Notes: generated by a model from the letters alone, not told the origin. 20,643 bases of DNA from Coptodactyla brooksi (GCA_033557675.1 JAWQRM010000656.1:1-20643), one strand, 5' to 3'. Numbered from the stretch's first letter, positions 1 through 8,485 are shown. Translations and numbers: made by a program.

Positions 1-640
1 GTCTATCACTTTCGCATCCTGTGTGGAACATTGGTTATTTTTGAGTGCTTCTTTTCAGTTGACTCCAAATCAATTCGATGGGGTTTAAGACACAGTAGTT
101 TGGGGACAGCTGCAAAACGGTGTCCTTCTTTATTGACTTCTTTATCTACCACATACTGAACAGGGATTTTATAGTTTCTGATAAGTTTGGTTTAGTTGTC
201 TCCTCTTCAGGAATTGGTATGTTGTTTCTCTCCATCCACGAAATTATATCTGCTTTTTTTTGTCGCAGTTGTTGGTTTGCGATTGAACATTTTTTACACA
301 TCCATGGTCACTACCGGCGTGTAAAGTTATCACATTTTTCCCATGGATGGTGGCCTATGTAATATGACAGTGGTAGGTGTCATGATTTGTAGATGACACC
401 TACCACTGTCATCTACAAAATTTTCATTCAAATATATTATGGATCTTCCTTCTTCTCGGAATTTTTCAATTGCATTGATATAATTCCGTGTTAAATCTTT
501 CAATCGTGTCGTTTCCATTATAGCCAACCTTTTATTCAATACTTTGTATTTAAATTTTGGCGTGTGAATATTTATGCACAGGCCAAATAATTGACAATAG
601 CACAATAATTGACTTAGGGACAATTTGTCCATAAGGCTGG
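1..640 (-). pseudogene. IS630/Tc1-type DDE transposase remnant, runs off the left edge
   Basis: Reading leftward on the minus strand, the peptide contains YINAIEKFREEGRSIIYLNE, the segment around the first catalytic Asp in DDE_3/IS630-type transposases (usually REEGRPIIYLDE). Here that Asp is replaced by Asn. Further on come PTTATKK, then QYVVDK and, in a shifted frame at about 62-105, PNYCVLNPIELIWSQLK, which carries the third catalytic residue (the Glu of NPIE). The second catalytic Asp is not visible; the region where it should be, around 300-420, is disrupted by a palindrome. Several frames and stops are needed to read the whole, so it is dead. It resembles the remnant at 7294-8485 and, more distantly, the element at 2686-4727, but is not an obvious copy of either. 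Its terminal repeats were not found; the 3' end lies outside the window. Confidence 0.75.
364..419. repeat. two overlapping perfect palindromes
   Basis: Arm 364-383 (ATGACAGTGGTAGGTGTCAT) is the exact reverse complement of 393-412, with a 9-base loop. A second hairpin overlaps it: 386-397 (TTTGTAGATGAC) is the exact reverse complement of 408-419. The two structures share 393-397 and 408-412, so a single strand can form only one at a time. They interrupt the dead transposase just after its first catalytic motif, where no family member should have a palindrome, which points to a local inverted duplication. Confidence 0.85.
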
Positions 641-780
641 TTTCTTTTATTTCAGTAAATAAAATATCGATTTCTCTGTAGCGTAGATTGAGGAACTTCT
701 GTCAATTCACTTGTCACCTTTATAGGTGCCGAACAGTTTTTGAAGCAAGACAAAGGCTTGCTTCAAACCAAATTTTAAAT

Positions 781-968
781 ATCTTTACCTGCATTGTATA
801 GTAAAGTGGAATACAATAGTAATAAGTACGTAAATATGTTTTTCAACTAATAGATTATAAAAAATGACTAAAAAATCTTTAGCTGTGTTCTGTAGTAAGG
901 TTGAATACAATAGTAATAAGTACCTAAATATGTTTTTCAAAGAATAGATTATAAAAGTTTCTGCCAAA
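781..968. repeat. 94-base tandem duplication
   Basis: Unit 1 is 781-874 and unit 2 is about 875-968. Both begin ATCTTT(A)C/GCTG, share GAATACAATAGTAATAAGTA and TAAATATGTTTTTCAA at an offset of exactly 94 bases, and end TAGATTATAAAA. Divergence between units is modest (scattered substitutions). No coding potential is seen, and no further unit is recognisable on either side. It could be a small tandem duplication or two units of a satellite. Confidence 0.8.
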
Positions 969-1606
969 ATGTTTCGTTTACCAAATTCTGCCCTGTGCTT
1001 ACCTGCTACAGGGTTGCCGTCTCTGCCTAATGGCATGCTAGTAAAGCTATAGGTTGTAAAAGATGTTTGATGAATTGTTTTGTATGCAAAATGTAAAGAA
1101 TTGATAACTTGGGTGAAATCATTCTGTTGTGAGGCTTGAAGGCTGTTGTAAAGCTTTACAAATGCCTTTATATTATTTTTCAGGTACGAAATAGTAATTA
1201 CATTAATATTGTTGCATTATTAAATAAGAAGGTAACTTTTATTTAATGTCAAGCTGACATTTAAATGAATAGAAGATCAGCTTACACTTACTGATTTCTT
1301 TTTCGATCGTGTGCTTGCTAATTTTAGTAGTTTTTTGAACAAATTTTGGTATTAAACTCTGCGGAGCTATAAATCACTTCGGTAATTTATACTCAGCATA
1401 CAGGTACAAGCGCAGTCTTATTTATTTGTTAAATCCAGACTATTAACAGTTCCGCGTGTTTACAAGACATGAAGACTGTTTCTGCCGTATATAAACAAAT
1501 TTTCGTTCTGCACACGTGCCCCCAAATCTAATTGTGAGGCATAAATTATATTTTCAATTATTATTTTATGATTTTCACAATGCGTAACTAAAATTCGTCA
1601 CCGTAC
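969..1606. other. non-coding stretch, nothing recognised
   Basis: AT-rich sequence with no convincing reading frame on either strand. If the exon at 1607-2102 is real, this is the beginning of its downstream intron. Confidence 0.5.
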
Positions 1607-2102
1607 CTTTTCCTTTTGAATTGAAGCTGAAGGACCTCAGCCTGTAAGAATCTTCATCTTCCTCGTTGGTGAGAGGTCCACCGCCGCTCCTCTGGTCCGG
1701 GACGTCCAAGAAGGCCGTGCTCTTTCTGTGATACACGGAGGTCCCTCTCCTAGCGGATCCCTTCCTGCGAATTCCAGGCGACGCTTCGACGTTCCCTTCC
1801 AACGGCTGGTCCAATTTTGGTTCACTGTTACAGTGACCCCTGACCTCGGTGTGGTTGGCCGCGGCCGCAAGCGCAACCTTCCTCCTCACGCTTCTTCCTC
1901 CTGTTATCCTTGCACTTTGGGACCTCGCGGCAGGGCGCCTTCTTCTCTGGCTGGTGGGCGTCCCGCCGGCTTCGGGGGTACCTCCACCCGACGGCGGAAG
2001 TGCCTCCATGCTCGAGGAACCGGTCGCGCAAATCGACGCCGATCGTCCTTTCGCGCCGCGCGGCGTCTGCTGAGGACCGACGTGCGGATAGTCGTCCGTC
2101 AT
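1607..2102 (-). CDS. Probable N-terminal coding exon of an RGK (Rem/Rad/Gem-like) small-GTPase-type protein
   Basis: The minus-strand frame opens at ATG 2102-2100 in a good insect start context (TAAACATGA) and stays open 496 bases to a donor AAAAG|GTACGG (GT at 1606-1605), splitting a Gly codon after its first base. The peptide starts MTDDYPHVGPQQTP and is rich in Ser, Arg, Gly and Pro, with SASICATGSSSMEALPPSGG, RSQSARITGG, SPGIRRKGSARRGTSVYHRK, STAFLDVPD and DEDSYRLRSFSFNSKGK. From memory, the acidic run before RLRSFSF-x-SKG, phase-1 splitting and basic, phosphorylatable Ser sites resemble the N-terminal extensions of insect RGK proteins, whose GTPase core follows in later exons; such proteins modulate voltage-gated calcium channels in vertebrates. 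No GTPase motif lies in the window, so the family is an inference. Base composition (GC- and CpG-rich) is strikingly unlike the surroundings. The same frame is open upstream to beyond 2306 without an ATG, so 2103-2267 is either 5' UTR or additional coding sequence. Confidence 0.55.
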
Positions 2103-2235
2103 GTTTAGTACTGCCGCGTGAACTGCTCTGAGCGTTGAAAGCGACGCGGTCCGGAGAGGCGTCGCGGCGTCGGCTACCGACGCGATATTTCGGGGATACG
2201 ACGCGACCACGCTACCGTCTCTATTGTCGTCGTGG
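1630..2235. promoter_or_regulatory. GC-rich, CpG-rich island over the coding exon
   Basis: This 600-base block has frequent CG dinucleotides and a much higher GC content than the AT-rich DNA on both sides. It covers the minus-strand coding exon and its upstream sequence. In animal genomes such composition goes with an unmethylated 5' gene end; here it could equally reflect codon composition of the Arg/Ala/Gly-rich exon. No TATA box or initiator could be assigned. Confidence 0.45.
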
Positions 2236-2267
2236 TAGGTAATAGTAACGTAGTGACGAGCGGTGAG

Positions 2268-2289
2268 CTGGAAATCCTCCTTCTTCTCT
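2268..2289 (-). promoter_or_regulatory. Candidate 3' splice acceptor upstream of the exon
   Basis: On the minus strand the sequence GGATTTCCAG|CTCACC places a CAG acceptor with the exon starting at 2267. Upstream of it the minus strand is one long pyrimidine tract (complement of 2340-2602). If used, the 1607-2267 exon would be internal or would begin with 5' UTR. Immediate upstream bases are purine-rich, which weakens the site. Confidence 0.3.
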
Positions 2290-2339
2290 TTTATGTTCAG
2301 AAGCAAAGAGGAAAAGAGGAGAGGTACCCCTCATAAATT

Positions 2340-2602
2340 GAGAGAAAGAGGACAGAAGAATGGGAGAGGGGGAAAAGGAGAGGGGAAAGGAGAGGGGGGA
2401 GCAAGAGAGGGGGGGAGGGGGGAAGGAGAGGGGGAGAGAAAGAGGGGTGGAGAGGGGGGGCGAGAAAGAGGGAAGGAGGAAGGGAGAGAGAGGAAGTGGG
2501 AGAGAAAGTGGAGGAGACGGAAAGTTAAGGAGAGGTGAGGAAAAGATAGGAGGGAGACGAGGGAGAGAGAGAGAGAGAGGGGGAGAGGGAAGAGGGAGAG
2601 AA
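2340..2602. repeat. Polypurine (GA/GGA-rich) tract
   Basis: About 260 bases of almost uninterrupted A and G on the plus strand, with irregular GGGGA, GAGAGA and GGAAGG blocks; the minus strand is pure pyrimidine. The reading frames in it encode only Glu/Arg/Gly or Ser/Pro/Leu low complexity and are not genes. It lies about 70 bases upstream of the GC-rich exon region, in the direction of the exon's 5' end, and stops 84 bases short of the transposon. Such tracts can form triplex (H-) DNA and contain GAGA motifs. Confidence 0.9.
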
Positions 2603-2685
2603 CCGTTCCACGAATTACAGTCATCCAATTCGAAAAAGTACGGTGATGAATCATGATTATTTCATTCCGAAAAGTGAATGAAGAA

Positions 2686-2714
2686 AACGCCACGAAGATT
2701 GGCAACTACGTCAT
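2686..2714 (+). repeat. Left terminal inverted repeat of the 2.04-kb element
   Basis: Matches the reverse complement of 4699-4727 at 25 of 29 positions; mismatches are at repeat positions 8, 9, 18 and 20. Outer tip AACGCCA. Confidence 0.85.
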
Positions 2715-3218
2715 CTGTCTGTTAGCCCCGCCCCCAGTGGCACAGTTGCCACTATTTCTATTTTGGTTGTTTACGTCTAAAGGTTAAATTGACAGCTGGC
2801 TGCGGTATTTACCGTCGCATATTATTTAATGCACTTGCAAAGTAAAATTTACTATAGATTGAAATTTTTTAATAAGGAAACATTTCATCCTGTTATCTAC
2901 GGCTTTCCAAAACATTTAAATAGTTTAACTTTAACTCGAGTTTAAAACCTAAGAATGAATAAAATACAATTTTGTCTTAATTGATTGTAATAGATGATTT
3001 AGACAAAATAATTATGACAAAACAAAACGAGTTTAAATAACAAAAACTATATTCAGCAAATCAATTAAATATGTACACTATATAAAATAAGTTTGAAAGT
3101 GAATAACAGCTCTAAAATAAATATGAAATAAATCAAACAAATAAATAAAACAATATTCTACTGCAAGGAGGCAGAAAAATAATGCATATATATAAAAATG
3201 CTGTAAAAGGGCAGAAAA

Positions 3219-4509
3219 TCAGTCACAGTCTATATCACAGGTGTTTTCTATTTCCGAATTTTCTTCATCGCTGCTGCTGTCTTCTAGTTGTATTACTAAT
3301 CCTAGGAGCTCTTCTTGTTCAAAAACTACTTCCCTGTTCCACCATTCTTGTATCATCTTTTCCGCGTGGTTTATGGTTTTCTGCCACATTTCTGGTGTAA
3401 CACAGTCCAGGACTTCTTTCCACATAGCTAGTTCGATAACCATCTCGCCCCATATGGTAGTTTTTTGCAATTGCCCAGATATTCTCTATTGGATTAAAAA
3501 TCCAATGATAGGGAGGCAGCCTTAAAACTTTGTGACCATACTCAGCTGCAAGTTGATCTGCAACATAAGTTTTTGCAGGCTTGTTATTTGCCACAAGTAC
3601 CAATAATTCTTTTTTGAACATGTTGTTGTTACATTAGATGTTACGCTGCTGTAACCAATTTCTCCAACTAGAATTTGGTACCTTATCTGCCAACGTAGAA
3701 TGGTAGCTGGCATTATCCATAATAATCACGTATGGCTCTTCTAGATGGCTCTTTTTTTGTAGTTTATTTCTCCATGATAATCAGGATCTTTCGTTTTTGA
3801 AGTAAATGTCAAATTTATACCTGTAATAAAACCATTAGAATTCCCCGCTCGTAAAATAGCGCACTGCCTTCCGTTTTAATGGTTTTCACAGAATTATTGG
3901 TTCCGGCTTACCATGGCAGTGCCGCTGATCCATTCTCATAAATCCATGTCTCGTCTAAATAGACATATTTCCATGTTTTGGACTTCATATTCTGTACGTA
4001 CTGGTTTAAAAATAAAAAACGTGCCATTACAATCTTCAGCAATTCCATTAACTCTATTCTCAAACAATCTTTTCTCCACCGAAAACCAATATTTTTCAAA
4101 ATTCTACGAAGGGAAGTTACCGATCCATTACGCATACCTCCCAACTTAAAATTCTCTAAATGACTAATAATTTGAGCATACACTTTTTTCCGTATTACTG
4201 TCAATATCAGTTTTCGGTTTTCGGAGTATATTCCATTGACCCTTGTACTTTGCCATCCTTAATTACCTCACGTTTAATTCTTGATACGGTTCGTTCGCTG
4301 ATGTGAACTGCTTCTGCGACACGCTACAACAAAAATGTTGATCATTAATTGATTACCGGTAAGACAAAAATTCGATAAAATTCAACATAAAATGCATACA
4401 CAACGGAAGATACCTGAAGGAATGGAGCTCCGTTAACCCTCTCTCTTTCGAAATAGCTTAATTAAAAAAGCACAAACATCCTATTTTGCAGTGACAATGA
4501 CTTCGACAT
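3219..4509 (-). pseudogene. DDE transposase of the 2.04-kb element, two exons, broken
   Basis: Exon 1 starts at ATG 4509-4507 (MSKSLSLQNRMFVLF, then TAA in frame, then YFERERVNGAPFLQ) and ends at 4414. A 90-base intron 4413-4324 (GTATCT...TTGTAG) joins in phase 0 to exon 2, RVAEAVHISERTVSRIKREV, a helix-turn-helix DNA-binding domain. Next come KTWKYVYLDETWI (first catalytic Asp, around 3950), VIIMDNASYHSTLADKVPNS (second Asp, about 3715) and LRLPPYHWIFNPIENIW (third residue, Glu, about 3490), then a long acidic tail EDSSSDEENSEIENTCD ending at TGA 3221-3219. There are 76 positions between the second and third catalytic residues (including one stop). Breaks: TAA in exon 1, TGA/frameshift near 4205, frameshifts at about 3780-3905, TAA near 3625 and a frameshift near 3465. 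All three catalytic residues survive, so decay is moderate, but the protein cannot be made as is. Confidence 0.85.
4324..4413 (-). other. Spliceosomal intron inside the transposase gene
   Basis: Minus strand reads CTTCAG|GTATCT ... TTGTTGTAG|CGTGTC. The conceptual join ...GAPFLQ|RVAEAVHISERTV is continuous with the helix-turn-helix, while reading through the intron breaks the frame. Ninety bases, AT-rich, typical of insects. Confidence 0.75.
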
Positions 4510-4698
4510 TTTTACTAGAAATTATTATGATTTATTAGTCGATACGGCATTAATTATAAGCATATAAATGTTTTTATACTGATTATTTAATGAAATGAAG
4601 CAGCAGTTTGCTTTTTCGTCCATTAAAAGTCAGTCTAAACAACAATATATATTTAAATAATATTCGTCCCCCCCCCCTCATGACGTTATGTCGAGGTT

Positions 4699-4727
4699 AT
4701 GACGTAGCTACCAATCTTGATGGCGTT
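4699..4727 (-). repeat. Right terminal inverted repeat of the 2.04-kb element
   Basis: Read on the minus strand it begins AACGCCATCAAGATTGGTAG, pairing with 2686-2714; it is followed on the plus strand by TA, the expected target dinucleotide. Confidence 0.85.
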
Positions 4728-4840
4728 TACTCTATATTAAAGTAATCGTTAAATTGATCGCTTGAAATTCTGCAATCTACGTTGCAGAGAATAGTGGCTC
4801 CAGAAATAAAAGAGAGAATTTGTATGTTTACCTATACGTA

Positions 4841-5888
4841 CCAGGCGTATTTTTAAAGTAAGAACCGGTTGGCAATAAACTTTAAACAATGAAACAGATT
4901 TTGATAATTTATTCAACATGAGATTTTACAACCTTGAGCTACTTTTCCACATAGTTGCCATTGATATGCAAGCAGTTTTTATAGCGTGAGATCAGTTTTT
5001 GTATATCCCTCATCATAGAAGTCTGCTGCCAGCGCGGAAAACTATTGCTGAATCGAAATTTCCACTTGGAGATGGAAGTCACTTGGCGCAAGGTCTGGGC
5101 TGTAAGGGGGTTGATCCAATTGCTTCCAATGAAAAAAGTCGATGAAAGTTTCTTCAAAGTTTGATAATACGCAGCTGCTTATTGTTGTCCCTTGCTGCAT
5201 GAAGTCCAGCAGCAAAACACCGTGTCTGTCCCAAAACACACTTGCCATAATCTTCCGTGTTGAGATTATATGCTTGATTTTCACTTTCTTAGAAGATCTC
5301 CGCTACTCCATAGATTGCTGCTTCGATTCCGGGGTCAGATGGCACACCCAAAGCCTCGTCCCCTGTGATGCTGTGGCCCAAAATTCGACACCTTCTTCCT
5401 GATAATGGGTTAAAAACGTCAATGCACTAGGACACATTTTCGTTTTGTGTTCCTCAGAAAGCATGTTTGGAATTCATCGGGAGCACAGCTTCCGGTAATT
5501 CAATTTCTCCGACACAATTTTGGGTAGGACGGACCTTGAAACTTGTGGAAAATTCCTTGAAAAATCTTACCCACTCGCGAACGTTACCTTAATTCATTCC
5601 TTAATTCATTGGAGCTATACACTTGACAGATCTGGCGATGAATTTCCAGAGTCACATTTCTTGCTGACAAGGATCTGACGACTGACCTTATTTCACTCGC
5701 GGCGGGTCTCAGGATTGTCTTAAACACTTCTATCGCTCACCACGAAATGTACACTCCGCTGGCTTGGCTATAACTGCGTCTACGCATGCTCATAGGATGC
5801 CAAAATAGTGTACGCATGCGCTCAATTTCGTCCGTGTGAGATTTCAGGGGATATCGCCGATCAATTCTTACTTTAAAAATACGTCTCG
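4841..5888 (-). mobile_element. mariner (DD34D-type) transposon, internally deleted, 1048 bases
   Basis: Ends are inverted repeats: 4841-4864 begins CCAGGCGTATTTTTAAAGTA and the reverse complement of 5865-5888 begins CGAGACGTATTTTTAAAGTA; 22 of the first 24 positions agree. Each end is flanked by TA (4839-4840 and 5889-5890), the mariner target duplication. At 1048 bases it is shorter than the usual 1.3 kb, consistent with an internal deletion that has removed the middle of the catalytic domain. Confidence 0.88.
4939..5590 (-). pseudogene. mariner transposase remnant
   Basis: From N to C on the minus strand: NVREWVRFFKE (about 5588-5558), HSITGDE (first catalytic Asp, frame-shifted), HLTPESKQQSMEW (the HxTPESKxQSMEWR motif), KIMASVFWDRHGVLLLDFMQ, then a jump to LDQPPYSPDLAPSDFHL (third catalytic Asp in SPDLAPSD), LAADFYDEG and IQKLISRYKNCLHINGNYVEK with stop at 4941-4939. 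The block carrying the second catalytic Asp (HDNARPH in relatives) is missing between the ISSCVLSNFEE and DFFHWKQLDQPP segments. Several frameshifts. Function: cut-and-paste transposition at TA; this copy is inactive. Confidence 0.85.
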
Positions 5889-6350
5889 TATAGATAACAG
5901 CTAACTTGATATGCAGAGATGGAAGGAGAACTTTATTCGGTTTTATAAGAGCTTTTCGGAGCACATTTTTGGTTTCAGGTAGTGATGAACCTCTTTTTGA
6001 CCTTTTTTGATATTATTATCATTATTTTAAAGACTCATATTTTCGCAATTTTTCGACCTTTTAACAATTTTGAAATCTGCGATTTACGAAATATTCTGAC
6101 GTAATCACAAAGATTGAAGGTCATTTTCAAATAATCAATTGTCAAAAGTTAAAAATACAACCATCGCAGGTTCGTGCAATTTACAACTGAAGCGGTTTTG
6201 CTAACTCAGCTCGTTAGTTTCTACTGCGCTTTGCAGAAATTGCGCTGTGATGGTATTGCGCTTGTCAATTCCAGATTAAACCGGTCACAATATTCCTCTA
6301 AGTTAACATTTCAACTAGAACAAGGGTCTAAATCTCTTAAATTATAAGTT
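5889..6350. other. non-coding; possible outer part of a Tigger-like element
   Basis: No reading frame of note. At about 6207-6260 the plus strand has CTCGTTAG...CTGCGCTTTGCAGAAATTGCGC and ATTGCGCTT, which reminds me of Tigger terminal repeats (TATTGCGCTTTGC-like), in the position expected for the left end of the adjacent remnant. This is a weak resemblance from memory; the other end was not found. Confidence 0.25.
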
Positions 6351-6815
6351 ATGGAGGTAGATGAAACAGATTCTTCAGAAAAGTATGAAGCCAGTAGAGG
6401 ATGGTTTACGAGAAAAGTGAGAAGAACTTACCTAGAAGATCTTACTTAGAATGCATGGATTTTGTGTTGCTACGCTAATTTGAGACTAATCCTTATTTAA
6501 TGTTCTCAAATTCCCAGGGGATTTAAAAATTATTCCTGGGTGACAGCTCATCTGCTTACAGCATGATTAACCGAATATTTCAGAGCTGAATGTTGAGACC
6601 TACTATTGAGAAGATGGGATTCTGGACAATACCATATCCCCAGGTTTTACTGCACGTGTTTCAGAAACTTAATGTTCTTTTTCTTTCTGCTAACTCAACA
6701 TTTATTTTACCGTCCATGCATCAAGGAGTCATTTCGATCTCATTATTTAACAAGCACATTTACTAAAACTCTAGCTGCCTTAGATAGTGATTCCTCTGAC
6801 GGATATAACGAAATA
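6351..6815 (+). pseudogene. Tigger/pogo-type transposase remnant
   Basis: Fragments in the right order on the plus strand: MEVDETDSSEKYEASRGWF from ATG 6351 (the EASRGWF of the CENP-B-like DNA-binding domain; frame ends at TAG 6447-6449), IPRGFKNYSWVTAHLLTA-stop-LTEYF (about 6514-6570), then LNVLFLSANSTFILPSMHQG followed by GVIS (about 6668-6730; relatives have NVVFMPANTTSILQPMDQGVIS), and after a frameshift FRSHYLTSTFTKTLAALDSD then SSDG (to about 6801; relatives SYYLRNTFCKAIAAIDSDSSDG). The region between the DNA-binding domain and the catalytic core has been lost, with several stops and frameshifts. Dead. The order and density of matches make the family assignment solid despite low identity. 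Confidence 0.78.
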
Positions 6816-7293
6816 CACATTACGATGACTCCTTGTTTTCATTCTAAGCTTAGTATTAAAAGCAGTGTAGTGCTTTTTTACATTCAGTTAAAATTAGCAT
6901 CACTTATTAGAATCAGTTATTGCCTTAATTAGTTATTATTACTTGTTTTGAACTTGCCTCAATCAGTGTTTGCATTTAAACTGGTATACCAACTTGGCTG
7001 TTATAATTCTACAAGGCAAATTTTCTCCGTTATTTTTACAGTAGAGTGGAGCGCTTGTAACAAATAAAGTGGGGCTCTTGTCGAACACTAAACACCAACC
7101 CTGCCTCACCTGACTGAGGCCGGAAGCACTCTTCGTGAAAGCTTCTACCAGTAAAATTAATAATAGAAATAATAAATACACGAGGGTCGCAATGTCTTCT
7201 TCGCCGCATATTCCTATACCGCGGGTGAAGAAATAAAGGGAGTTATATATAGAATGTATGAGGAAGAATTATAAATTGTAAAATTGTCTCTGC
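6816..7293. other. No assigned gene; one hydrophobic minus-strand frame
   Basis: A minus-strand frame at about 6963-7200 has no ATG. It encodes a hydrophobic run (LVYLLFLLLILLVEAF) followed by a Cys-containing stretch with CLVFDKSP, LYCKNNGENLPC and ending FKCKH then TGA. It might be a signal-peptide/transmembrane exon or chance. I recognise no family and see no convincing splice sites. Confidence 0.25.
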
Positions 7294-8485
7294 TTGGATT
7301 CCGAATTAATTACTGTGACGAAACTATGCCATTATGGGTATAAAAAGTTACCCGTAATGCAAACAGCACAACTAACAAACACGGAATTGAATTACGTCAG
7401 TGAAATTACAAAGTTCCTCGACGAAGGAAAACCTACAATATATTTTCACGTTTCGTGCTATGGTGCAGTAAGGGAAGGTTTTAATGAATAACAATGGAAA
7501 GTACTGTTTGCATATACCTCCATCAAGTGAAAAACAAAATAGATTAAAAATCAATTATTACTGTCACTGTCTACAAATGTTCTTGTAGTAATAGATAAAG
7601 CACTTTTCCATTTCATAATAGAACTATTATTTTATATAAGTAAGAGGATTGTGGTGTACGATTAAAAGAAATTCAACAGTTCAACAGTTCAGAAATTCAA
7701 AAGCCAAAAACATTATCACACAGCAAGTTTGTTATTGTGGTAAACCATGATAATGTGCTGCCATCAGTTAGATATACGTACCAAGCATTTGATAATTAAA
7801 CACAAATTACATTATTTATACTATGTCTGCATTGTACTGGACTCCAAAGCTTTGTACCGAACAGAATTGTCATAACTTTCAGAAAATACCATTATAAACC
7901 ATTGAGCAATAAACCAATATTGATAGAACAACTATCATGTTACGCAGTTTGGTTGTGGGACAAAAACTAATTCAAAAAATAGAGATAGCTTCGACCAATA
8001 TCGCAATGGCTGCAACAAGTCAAAGCAAAATCTGATTGCCATCACGAAACGAATAAGTAACATTTTGAAGAATGATTTCAACATGTCATGTCAGTATTAC
8101 CATCAAAGTCAAGTATCGTAATTGACCAAGCACCCTTCCACACAATGCTAGGCCCAGATTACAGAAACCCCACCTCATCTTGGAAAAAAGATGTTATGAT
8201 CCCCTGGTTGTCGAAAACGAACATGTTTGGTGAAGAAGGGTTACTTGATTTTGCTAAGTAAATGAAATCGCAATTATTGCAATTATCTAAACCGTATCAT
8301 TATGAAAAGTTATCCTCATTAGGTTCGATTATGGCAACTTGTATGCCATCATCAGAGCTTTGACGAACTTGTACTGAACATTACCAAAAAATTGAAAAAT
8401 TGATGTGAAAAATGAACATATTCGGCAGATGATAATAGAACAATCAGTGACGATAAACATAAATGAAGTTGGCGATGATTAAGAA
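7294..8485 (+). pseudogene. IS630-type DDE transposase remnant
   Basis: The plus-strand segment LNYVSEITKFLDEGKPTIYF (about 7389-7448) lines up with YINAIEKFREEGRSIIYL of the 1-640 remnant, the block preceding the first catalytic Asp; that Asp is itself lost here (IYFHVS). About 650 bases later, KSSIVIDQAPFHTMLGPDY (from about 8106; Asp codon 8124-8126) continuing NPTSSWKKDVMIPWL corresponds to the second catalytic Asp block (VIDNASYH...R..DI..WL). The NPIE block with the third catalytic residue is not recognisable. The stretch between, about 7555-8030, has no readable protein. Multiple stops; very old copy. Confidence 0.6.

Larger units (their letters stand above)
2686..4727 (-). mobile_element. 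Complete-ended IS630/Tc1-mariner-superfamily DNA transposon, 2.04 kb
   Basis: The ends are inverted repeats of 29 bases: 2686-2714 begins AACGCCACGAAGATTGG and 4699-4727 is its reverse complement with 25 of 29 identical positions. The right end is followed by TA (4728-4729); the left is preceded by AA, one base away from the TA target duplication expected for this superfamily. Inside, on the minus strand, is a transposase gene with one intron (see next entry). About 500 bases of AT-rich non-coding DNA separate the left end from the transposase stop, and about 190 bases separate its start from the right end. A second copy starts at 19836 and shares both the end sequence and the transposase C-terminus. 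The element sits roughly 600 bases upstream of the coding exon at 1607-2102 and abuts a mariner 113 bases to its right. Confidence 0.85.

Noticed and set aside
785..1036. Minus-strand 83-codon frame
   Set aside because: Lies over the 94-base tandem duplication, with no domain and AT-driven composition.
1728..2131. Several plus-strand frames opposite the GC-rich exon
   Set aside because: They are shadows of a GC-rich minus-strand exon with better start context and splice donor; their Arg/Pro-rich translations have no domain.
1575..2306. Extending the exon to a TTG start at 2306 and to the stop at 1575
   Set aside because: The upstream start is not ATG, and the 3' extension passes a consensus splice donor at 1606; ATG 2102 with a good context is preferred.
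2221..2705. Long frames on both strands through the purine tract
   Set aside because: Low-complexity translations (Ser/Pro/Leu or Gly/Glu/Arg) produced by the repeat; stop codons are simply rare in such sequence.
3182..3525. Plus-strand frames over the transposase C-terminus, repeated at 20404
   Set aside because: Their recurrence in the second copy reflects the repeated element; the minus-strand frame carries the recognisable transposase.
7690..7760. Inverted repeat around CATTATCACAC ... GATAATGTG
   Set aside because: Arms too short and imperfect to separate from chance in AT-rich DNA.
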